Below, piece by piece: positions 14,688 through 21,060 of a stretch of DNA of 24,120 nucleotides. Under the pieces are notes generated by a model. That model was not told the origin of the DNA, searched no databases, and was given only the letters and a program-made list of their open reading frames with translations. Position numbers and translations under genes: made by a program. This stretch comes from CAYTZH01 sp964442285. GTDB taxonomy: Bacteria; Myxococcota_A; UBA9160; JAFDET01. Each line of letters opens with the position of its first letter. Within the stretch, counting starts at the first letter, position 1. The stretch covers positions 1-24,120 of the forward strand of contig CAYTZH010000057.1 of assembly GCA_964442285.1 (NCBI GenBank), in the 5' to 3' direction.

Positions 14688-15434
14688 ATGTATCCCGAAC
14701 TGTTCCGGATCTTCGGCTATCCCATCAGCAGCTTCGGCGTGATGCTGGCGATCGCGTTCCTGGTCGGGACGAAGCTCACCCAGATCCGCATGAAGGAAGA
14801 GGGCCTCGACCCGGAGCTCGGGCCCACGATGCTCCTGTACGTGATGTTCGGGGGCATCCTCGGCAGCAAGCTCTACTTCGCCGTCGACGTCTCCCTGCGC
14901 ACCGGCGCCCCCTTCAGCGACCTCTTCTTCTCCCGCGACGGGATCACCTGGTACGGCGGGCTGATCCTGGCGACGGTGATCGGCGCCCTGGGCTGTCGGC
15001 TCCACGGGATCTCCATCGTCACCTTCGCCAACTGCACCGCGGTGGCCGGCGCCGTGGGCCAGTCCCTGGGACGCGTGGGCTGCTTCCTGGTCGGCGACGA
15101 CTACGGCGAGCCCACCACCCTGCCGTGGGGCGTCTCGTTTCCCGAGGGCGCGCCGCCCACCCTCGAGACGGTCCATCCCACCCAGATCTACGAGATCCTC
15201 TGGCTCCTGCCCGTGGCGGCGGTGCTCTGGCGTCGCCGCAAGACGAGCCCCTTCCTGTTCGGCGAGTACATCGCGGCCAACGGGCTCGGCCGGCTCGTGA
15301 TCGAGAGCTGGCGGGTCAACCCCCAGGTGGCGCTGGGGCTCACGGAGCCCCAGTGGATCGGCATCGGTCTCATGCTCCTCGGCACCGCGGGCTGGCTCTA
15401 CTTCCGCCGACGCCCCGCGGAAGCCGCCGCGTGA
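14688..15434 (+). CDS. lgt: Prolipoprotein diacylglyceryl transferase (Lgt) family, variant motifs
   Basis: Lgt attaches diacylglycerol to the lipobox Cys of prolipoproteins at the inner membrane. The 248-residue protein is rich in membrane helices. It carries the family blocks DGITWYGGLILATVIGALGC, GQSLGRVGCFLVGDDYGEPTTLPWGV, HPTQIYE and RLVIESWR. Compared with E. coli Lgt, the HGGL motif reads YGGL (His103 position is Tyr) and the Asn three residues after the conserved Arg is Cys. The Arg in the ESWR block is kept. As I recall, the YGGL / GR-x-GCF form is common among Lgt-family proteins of deltaproteobacteria, so it may be functional, but classical catalytic residues are not all present. 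ATG 14688 begins MYPELFRIFGYPISSFGVM, a normal Lgt start. It overlaps the TetR gene by four bases. Confidence 0.85.
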   Translation: MYPELFRIFGYPISSFGVMLAIAFLVGTKLTQIRMKEEGLDPELGPTMLLYVMFGGILGSKLYFAVDVSLRTGAPFSDLFFSRDGITWYGGLILATVIGALGCRLHGISIVTFANCTAVAGAVGQSLGRVGCFLVGDDYGEPTTLPWGVSFPEGAPPTLETVHPTQIYEILWLLPVAAVLWRRRKTSPFLFGEYIAANGLGRLVIESWRVNPQVALGLTEPQWIGIGLMLLGTAGWLYFRRRPAEAAA

Positions 15435-16057
15435 GCGAAGGGCGCGGGGCCGAGACCCGCCAGCGGCTGCTCGAAGCGGCCGCCGTGGAGTTCGCGCGCT
15501 ACGGCTACGCGGGCGCCCACCTCCAGAGCATCGCCGAGCAGGTGGGCGTCCAGAAGACGGCCCTCTACTACTACTTCGAGGGCAAGGCAGCCCTCTACAC
15601 CGCCGTGATCTCCGCCATGGTGGAGGCCTTCGACGAGGCCCTGGCCCGCGCGGTCGAGGCACCGGGCACCTATCCCGAGCGCCTGGGCCACCTGGTGGAC
15701 GGCTTCAACGACGTCCTGGCGGCCAACCCCCACTACGCCCGCATCCTGACCCGCATCTTCGTCGACGCCGGCGGCGCCGACTACCAGGCCGTCGGCGCGA
15801 TCATCCGCCGCGCCATCGGTCGGGTGCTCAGCTTCTTCCGCGAGGGCATGGACGCCGGGGCCTTCACGCGCCGCTCCTCCCGTCACTTCTTCCTGAGCCT
15901 GTTGGGGATGAGCATCTTCCACTACGCGGCCCCCGAGTTCGGCGCCGCGATCACCGGCGTGAAGGACAGCTTCGAGCCCGACGCCGTGGCCTGGCGCCGC
16001 AGCGAGGTGAAGCGCCTGCTCTTCGAGGGGGTGCTCGCCGGGCGCGGGAAGGAATGA
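15431..16057 (+). CDS. TetR/AcrR family transcriptional regulator
   Basis: One-component repressor that dimerises on DNA and releases it on ligand binding. The 208-residue protein has the TetR helix-turn-helix at about residues 8-55 (RQRLLEAAAVEFARYGYAGAHLQSIAEQVGVQKTALYYYFEGKAALY). An all-helical ligand domain follows, of the type with a C-terminal WRRSEVKRLLFEGV helix. The GTG start overlaps the lgt stop as GTGA, implying translational coupling. There is no adjacent efflux or fatty-acid operon, so target and ligand are unknown. Regulation of lgt by it would be inference. Confidence 0.93.
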   Translation: MSEGRGAETRQRLLEAAAVEFARYGYAGAHLQSIAEQVGVQKTALYYYFEGKAALYTAVISAMVEAFDEALARAVEAPGTYPERLGHLVDGFNDVLAANPHYARILTRIFVDAGGADYQAVGAIIRRAIGRVLSFFREGMDAGAFTRRSSRHFFLSLLGMSIFHYAAPEFGAAITGVKDSFEPDAVAWRRSEVKRLLFEGVLAGRGKE

Positions 16058-16064
16058 GGGCGCT

Positions 16065-16079
16065 GGCGCGACCCGCGCC
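16065..16079. terminator. Short hairpin between convergent genes
   Basis: GGCGCG, loop ACC, CGCGCC in the 31 bases between the tetR stop and the stop of the minus-strand gene. The 6-bp stem is GC-only and has no T run, so bidirectional termination is only possible. Confidence 0.3.
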
Positions 16080-16088
16080 GCCCGCGCG

Positions 16089-17003
16089 CTAGCCGGTCTC
16101 GAGCCGGGCGCAGAGATCCTCCGCGGCCCGTGCCAGGCCCGGATTGCCGTCCTGGCTCTCGCGGGCCGCCATCCGCTGCGCGGCGGTCCGGGCCAGCGTC
16201 CGCAGGGACCCGGAGACCGGCTCCGGCGAGGCGTCCAGCCAGCGGCCGAGGGACGTCAGGCTCTCGTCGTGTCGCCCTTCCACGTAGGCTCCCATGGCGC
16301 CGATGTAGGCGAGCAGCGCATCCCGGCCGGGGACCTCCCCCGCGCGGGTCAGGGCCTCCCGGGCCTCATCGAAGTAGCCGCTGTCCAGGTAGGAGTGCGC
16401 CGCCTGGGCCCAGCCGGCCGCCGCGCTTCCGTACAGCTCCACGAAGACGTCTTCCAGGGGCGCACCGAAGACGGCCTGGGCCTGATCCGGATGCTCCATG
16501 AGGTAGCGAGTGACCAGGCCGTTCTCCCGGTGGACGGCGAGCAGCAGCCGGAACTGGGTGAGCGCCTGCTGCAGGATGGTCTCGGTCTCCAGCAGGGTCT
16601 CTTCCAGGCGCACGGAGGCTGCGGCCAGCAGCTTCTCGAACTCCAGGAACAGGCCGGCGTCGGCCTCGTCGGCCTGTCGGCGCAGGGCCTTCACCTTCGG
16701 TCCGTAGACGGACTCCTGGTAGTAGTTCTCCCGGAACTTCATGGCCTCGTGGAACAGGGCGCCCACCGTCAGGTCGAACAGGCCCTCGCGCCAGAAGCGT
16801 CCCGTGGCGCCGCGCCGGAAGAGCTGGTGGCATTGCTCTTTCAGCCGGAAGAGGGCGGCGTCCTCGTCGTCCCCGACCAGGCGCTGGACGTCCTCGAACG
16901 CGAGCTCGTTCGCGCGGTAGCCGGCGGCGATCCGCCCGGCCAGGACGTAGGCCTCCAGGAAGTCTCTGACGATGTCGACCAGCCCGGACTCGGGGTTCTC
17001 CAC
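16089..17003 (-). CDS. Predicted helical protein of unknown function
   Basis: I do not recognise this 304-residue protein. It has no signal peptide or membrane segment and looks all-helical. The N-terminal half (1-150) contains FRLKEQCHQLFRRG, a segment with Trp/Phe/Tyr-rich FWREGLFDLTVGALFHEAMKFRENYYQESVYGPKVKALRRQ, and a Leu/Glu-rich stretch (about 140-170) that could be coiled coil. The C-terminal half resembles TPR-like helical hairpins (AAHSYLDSGYFDEAREALTRAGEVPGRDALLAYIGAMGAYVEGRHDESLTSLGRWLD). Base composition matches its neighbours, so it looks native. GTG 17003 is the only reasonable start but lacks a good ribosome-binding site. It is divergent from ETF-QO and convergent with tetR. 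A role as a scaffold or adaptor is possible; nothing points to an enzyme. Confidence 0.8.
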   Translation of the reverse strand: MENPESGLVDIVRDFLEAYVLAGRIAAGYRANELAFEDVQRLVGDDEDAALFRLKEQCHQLFRRGATGRFWREGLFDLTVGALFHEAMKFRENYYQESVYGPKVKALRRQADEADAGLFLEFEKLLAAASVRLEETLLETETILQQALTQFRLLLAVHRENGLVTRYLMEHPDQAQAVFGAPLEDVFVELYGSAAAGWAQAAHSYLDSGYFDEAREALTRAGEVPGRDALLAYIGAMGAYVEGRHDESLTSLGRWLDASPEPVSGSLRTLARTAAQRMAARESQDGNPGLARAAEDLCARLETG

Positions 17004-17118
17004 GGTGCCATCAGTCTAGCTCCGAAGCCGTTCCGGGACCGCGGCCTGCGACTGACTCGGAGTCGGGCTCGGTGCCAATTTCCCCTTGTTCGTCGGGACC
17101 TTTGCCGGTTCTCGCCGG

Positions 17119-17146
17119 TTGACCCGCGGATCGGGTCTCCTATGCT
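17119..17146 (+). promoter_or_regulatory. Strong sigma70-type promoter of the ETF-QO gene
   Basis: TTGACC (17119-17124), a 16-base spacer and TATGCT (17141-17146). Transcription from about 17153 gives a leader near 70 bases, ending in AAGGGAGA before the ATG. This is the best promoter match I see in the window. Confidence 0.6.
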
Positions 17147-17223
17147 TCGAATGTCTGGAGGCCTAGGGCAGCCGGCCGAACCATTCCCCGACACCCCCAG
17201 AGCTGCCCCGAAGGGAGAATCCG

Positions 17224-18927
17224 ATGAGCCAGGAGATCGAGCGCGAGAGCATGGAGGTCGACGTCCTTTTCGTCGGCGCCGGCCCCGGCGCGCTGGCGTC
17301 GTCGCTTCACCTGATGAATCAGGTCCAGGCCCACAACGACGCCCATCCGGGGCACGAGGTGGAGCCGCCGACGGTCCTCGTGCTCGAGAAGAGTGCGAGC
17401 ATTGGCGACCACATGCTCTCGGGGGGCGTCATGAACCCCAAGGCCATGCGAGAGCTCGTGCCCGACTTCGAGAGCCAGGGCTTCCCGACCGAGCACGTGT
17501 GCACCAACGACTGGCTCTATCTGTTCACCCAGAAGCGCGCGGTTCCGGTGCCCTCGCCGGTACTGGCTACGCTGATCCCCCACTTCCACAAGAAGGGCTA
17601 CCACGTCGTCTCCCTCAACAAGGTGGCCCAGTGGATGGCCGAGCGCTGCGAGGCGGCCGGCGTCGAGATCTACCCGGGCTTCGCCGGCGACAAGCTGCTC
17701 GTCGACGGCAATCGTGTGGTGGGCGTGCGCACCGGCGACATGGGCGTCGACAAGGACGGCAAGGCCAAGGGCACCTTCCAGCCGGGCATGGACATCTACG
17801 CCAAGGTGGTGGTCCTCGGCGAAGGCGTGCGCGGCACCCTGGCCAAGGAGGCCATCGCGCGCTTCGGCCTCGAGGGAAGCAATCCCCAGACCTTCGAGAC
17901 CGGCATCAAGGAGATCTGGCGGGTTCGGCCCGAGAAGCACAAGCCGGGCCGGGTCATCCACGGCATGAACGTTCCGGAGCTGATGAAGCACAACTTCTCC
18001 GGCATGTGGCTCTACGACATGCAGGACAACCTGGTGTCGTTCGGATACATCACCGGCCTGGACGGCGAGAGCCCGCACACGGATCCGCACCTGGAGGCCC
18101 AGAAGTTCAAGACCCATCCGTGGATGCGCGACCTGCTCGAGGGTGGGGAGCTGGTCCGGTACGGCGCGAAGTGCCTGCCCACGGGCGGCTACTACGCCAT
18201 GCCCAAGCTGTACCACGACGGCCTGCTGCTCATCGGCGACGCCGCCTCCATGTGCAACGCGGCCCGGGTCTCGGGCATCCACCACGCCATGAAGTCCGGC
18301 ATGCTGGCGGCCGAGACCATCCTCGACGGCATCGTGAACAAGGACTTCTCCACGGTCACCCTGGGCGGCTACGCCGAGCGCTGGCGCAAGAGCTGGTCGT
18401 TCCAGGAGCACTGGAAGGACCGCAACTTCCACGGGGCGTGGGAGAAGGGCTTCTTCTTCTTCGTGAACAACGTGCCCGCCACCCTGGTCACCGGAGGCCG
18501 CGGCATCATCGACGAGCTGCGGGCCGAGGCCGGCCACACCCACATGAAGAAGATCTCGGAGCTGCCGCGGGACGAGCGCGAGAAGGAGGCCTTCGAGTTC
18601 GACGGCAAGCTGACCTTCTCGAAGGAGCACCTGGTGCAGTTCAGCGGCACCCAGCACGAGGTCGACCAGCCCTCCCACCTGGTGGTGGCCGACACCGACC
18701 TCTGCCGCGACGTCTGCGCCGAGGAGTACGGGAACCCCTGCGAGAGCTTCTGCCCGGCCGCCGTCTACGAGATGGTCCCGGATCCGGACAACCCGGGGAA
18801 GAAGAAGCTGTTCATCCACCACGAGAACTGCGTCCACTGCAAGACCTGCGACATCGCCGACCCGTACCAGGTCATCACGTGGACGCCGCCCGAGGGGGGT
18901 GAAGGTCCGGACTACACCCAGATGTAG
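17224..18927 (+). CDS. Electron transfer flavoprotein-ubiquinone oxidoreductase
   Basis: Passes electrons from reduced ETF, itself fed by acyl-CoA and other dehydrogenases, into the membrane quinone pool. The 567-residue protein is full length. It has the FAD-binding Gly motif GAGPG (18-22), the family block SIGDHMLSGGVMNPKAM, the second FAD-binding region GLLLIGDAASMCNAARVSGIHHAMKSGMLAAE, and a C-terminal ferredoxin-like domain. Cys510, Cys536, Cys539 and Cys542 have the spacing of the single 4Fe-4S cluster ligands in mitochondrial ETF-QO. ATG 17224 has a good ribosome-binding site and the promoter above. ETF subunits (etfAB) are not in the window. Its stop abuts the stop of the convergent phosphatase-like gene with no spacer. 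The gene implies beta-oxidation or amino-acid catabolism linked to respiration. Confidence 0.96.
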   Translation: MSQEIERESMEVDVLFVGAGPGALASSLHLMNQVQAHNDAHPGHEVEPPTVLVLEKSASIGDHMLSGGVMNPKAMRELVPDFESQGFPTEHVCTNDWLYLFTQKRAVPVPSPVLATLIPHFHKKGYHVVSLNKVAQWMAERCEAAGVEIYPGFAGDKLLVDGNRVVGVRTGDMGVDKDGKAKGTFQPGMDIYAKVVVLGEGVRGTLAKEAIARFGLEGSNPQTFETGIKEIWRVRPEKHKPGRVIHGMNVPELMKHNFSGMWLYDMQDNLVSFGYITGLDGESPHTDPHLEAQKFKTHPWMRDLLEGGELVRYGAKCLPTGGYYAMPKLYHDGLLLIGDAASMCNAARVSGIHHAMKSGMLAAETILDGIVNKDFSTVTLGGYAERWRKSWSFQEHWKDRNFHGAWEKGFFFFVNNVPATLVTGGRGIIDELRAEAGHTHMKKISELPRDEREKEAFEFDGKLTFSKEHLVQFSGTQHEVDQPSHLVVADTDLCRDVCAEEYGNPCESFCPAAVYEMVPDPDNPGKKKLFIHHENCVHCKTCDIADPYQVITWTPPEGGEGPDYTQM

Positions 18928-19761
18928 TCAGGCGGCGCGGGCGAGGGCGCGCTGCAGATCCGCCAGGATCGCATCATCGGCCGCCACCAGCAGCGCGTCG
19001 GCCGGCGACGCCAGGTCGTCGGCGAATGCGCCGACCCGCCCTGCCAGCTTCGCGCCCGCCCGCCGGGACAGGAACGCGCCGATCCGCCCCCGGACACTGA
19101 TGGAGTCGCCGGGCTGCGCCAGGCGCACACCCCCGCACACGCCGGCCAACAGGGGCGCCACCGCGATCGCACCGCCGCAGGCCGGCGCCGTCTCGTAGCC
19201 GGCGTCCTCGAGGGCCGCGCGGACCCGCGAGGGGAGGAAGTGGGACACGTACAGGCGGCGGCCGTCGGCGCTCGGCTGTGCCGGGAGCCGGGGCGCGGAC
19301 CCGTGGCTGACCCCGACCCCGCCCTCCACGGTGGCGTCCAGCAGGAGCTCCTCCCGGGGCAGCGCCACCAGCGCCGCCCGGTAGCGCTCGAGGCCGTCCT
19401 CGTCCCGTCGCGCGAGGCCGAGCATCACCGCGTAGGGGCCGCCTCCCTCCAGGTAGGAGTGGAGGGTGCCGTCGATCGGGTCGACGACGACGCGCTGGGC
19501 GGCGTGCGCCGGAAAGTAGGCGGCGCTCTCGGTGTCCTCTTCGGCCTCCAGGCCCACCTTGGGGAAGCGCTCCCAGAGGGGGACGAGCAGGGCTTCCTGC
19601 GCGGCAGTGTCCGCGATGGTGAGGGCGGCCTTGGCGGGGCGGCTCTCGCCGGGCTTGGGGCGGTTCGCCACGCGACCCTCGAGCGCCCGGGCGATGGCGG
19701 CGGCCTGGCGGACCGCCGGGAGCATGGCCTCCACGAACTCGCGGGGGGAGGGCTCGAGCAT
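18928..19761 (-). CDS. Inositol-monophosphatase-family protein, divergent
   Basis: Member of the Mg-dependent phosphatase fold that includes inositol monophosphatase, CysQ and fructose-1,6-bisphosphatase. The 277-residue protein keeps the metal-binding motifs: GLEAEEDTES (Glu74/Glu75) and VVDPIDGTLHSY (Asp94, Asp97), where the usual DGT-x-NF reads DGTLHSY. The second metal-site motif near the C-terminus, normally WDxAA, is not recognisable; the region reads ACGGAIAVAPLLAGV. It may therefore have altered activity or substrate. ATG 19761 begins MLEPSPREFVEAMLPAVRQAAAIA, a typical family start; an upstream in-frame start overlaps sppA and gives low-complexity sequence. It follows sppA by 49 bases on the same strand and may be cotranscribed. 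Confidence 0.8.
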   Translation of the reverse strand: MLEPSPREFVEAMLPAVRQAAAIARALEGRVANRPKPGESRPAKAALTIADTAAQEALLVPLWERFPKVGLEAEEDTESAAYFPAHAAQRVVVDPIDGTLHSYLEGGGPYAVMLGLARRDEDGLERYRAALVALPREELLLDATVEGGVGVSHGSAPRLPAQPSADGRRLYVSHFLPSRVRAALEDAGYETAPACGGAIAVAPLLAGVCGGVRLAQPGDSISVRGRIGAFLSRRAGAKLAGRVGAFADDLASPADALLVAADDAILADLQRALARAA

Positions 19762-19810
19762 GCCGGACGAGCCTAGCACCCGGGGCGATCCACCCGCACC
19801 CGTCGCGCGG

Positions 19811-20893
19811 CTAGGGGGCTCCTCGGAGAAGCCCGGGCCCGATCGGCAGGCCCGCACCTCCGCTCGGCACGCCCGGCCAGGTGGCGGGGCTGCCGGTGAG
19901 GGCCGGCCACCAGAGGTAGAGGAAGGACGGACCCTGGCCGAGGCCGAGCGCCTGGGCCAGCTGGCCCTGGCTCGTCGGCGCGGGGGAGGTCGAGTAGTAG
20001 TTCGCGCGGTACTCCCGCTCGCGATGGTAGGAGACCAGCCGCAGCGAGCTCACGTCGAGCCGGCGCTCCATCTCCCGGACGGCGTCGGGCAGGTAGCCGA
20101 TCCCGTCGATCAGGCCGTCCGCCTCCGCCTGGTTGGCGGTGAAGACGCGCCCGTCGGCGAGCGTCTCTACCCGCTCCGCGGAGAGCGCCGGACGTCCCTC
20201 GTCGACGACCTCGCGGAAGCGGTCGTGGAGGTCGTCGATCACCGCCTGCAGGTAGGCGCGCTCCTCGGCGGTCATCGGCCGCAGCGGCGAGCCGGCGTCC
20301 TTCAGCTCCCCCGCGGTGATGGTCTGGTCGGCCACCCCGTAGCGCTCCATCAGGCCGGCGAAGTTGATGCCGCTCGAGATCACGCCGATCGAGCCGGTGA
20401 CCGTCGTGGGATGGGCCATCACCACGTCTCCGGCCATGGCGATGTAGTACCCGCCCGAGGCGGCGACGCCCATCATCTGGACCACCACCGGCACGTCCTT
20501 CGCGGTCTTGAAGGCCTTGATGTCCCGATACACCACGTCGCTGGCGGTCACCGTGCCGCCCGGACTGTTGACCCGGAGCAGGAGCCCCTCGACCTGACCG
20601 TCCTTGGCCGCCTTGTCGAGCTGCTCCCGGACGCGGGCCACGGTGCTCTCGCTACCGCCGATCCCGAACGGGCCGGTGGAGTCGCGGTCGGAGATCACCC
20701 CGTCCACGTCGAGCAGGAGCACCTTGGGGCCGCTCGTGCCGTGGACGACCGTCTCCATCAGGGGCTGGCGGGCTCCGCCGAGCGTGTTCACGGTGATGCA
20801 GCCGGGCAGCGTCACGAGCGCGGACAGGACGGCTGCGGCGGCGGTCGCCTTCACGGGGCTCCGGCGCAGCGGCCGGCGGACGGGCCGAATCAT
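19811..20893 (-). CDS. sppA: Signal peptide peptidase SppA-type serine protease (S49), lipoprotein form
   Basis: Membrane-associated Ser/Lys protease that degrades leftover signal peptides or membrane proteins. The 360-residue protein has an Arg-rich start, a hydrophobic segment and the lipobox LPGC (Cys32, followed by Ile), so it is predicted to be lipidated and probably sorted outward. The S49 core shows LLLRVNSPGGTVTASD, the nucleophile in GVAASGGYYIAM (Ser146) and the general base in GELKDAGSP (Lys198). The 52-residue spacing is that of the 36-kDa SppA class. The tail after about 300 is Gly/Pro-rich with no known domain. ATG 20893 has an excellent GAGGAGGAGGAG upstream. A small GGCTCC/GGAGCC hairpin (20929-20943) lies in its leader. 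Confidence 0.93.
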   Translation of the reverse strand: MIRPVRRPLRRSPVKATAAAAVLSALVTLPGCITVNTLGGARQPLMETVVHGTSGPKVLLLDVDGVISDRDSTGPFGIGGSESTVARVREQLDKAAKDGQVEGLLLRVNSPGGTVTASDVVYRDIKAFKTAKDVPVVVQMMGVAASGGYYIAMAGDVVMAHPTTVTGSIGVISSGINFAGLMERYGVADQTITAGELKDAGSPLRPMTAEERAYLQAVIDDLHDRFREVVDEGRPALSAERVETLADGRVFTANQAEADGLIDGIGYLPDAVREMERRLDVSSLRLVSYHREREYRANYYSTSPAPTSQGQLAQALGLGQGPSFLYLWWPALTGSPATWPGVPSGGAGLPIGPGLLRGAP

Positions 20894-20955
20894 GGGGTCT
20901 CCTCCTCCTCGGGAGCCGAACCGTAACCGGCTCCGGAGGAGCCTTCAAATGCAAA

Positions 20956-20996
20956 GAGCGCGGAGCCCTCGCCCGGAGGCGAGGAGCTCCGCGCTC
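20956..20996 (-). terminator. Strong hairpin terminator of nrdJ
   Basis: An 11-bp outer stem (GAGCGCGGAGC with GCTCCGCGCTC), one bulged base, a 7-bp inner stem (CCTCGCC/GGCGAGG) and a CGGA loop. Read on the minus strand it follows the nrdJ stop by 64 bases and is followed by TTTGCATTTGAA, a loose T-rich tail. It separates nrdJ from sppA. Confidence 0.8.
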
Positions 20997-21060
20997 CCCA
21001 ACGGCGGCGCACCCCCCTACGCGCCACCATTGACCGGCCCGCCGGCCCCGGGGCCGGCGG

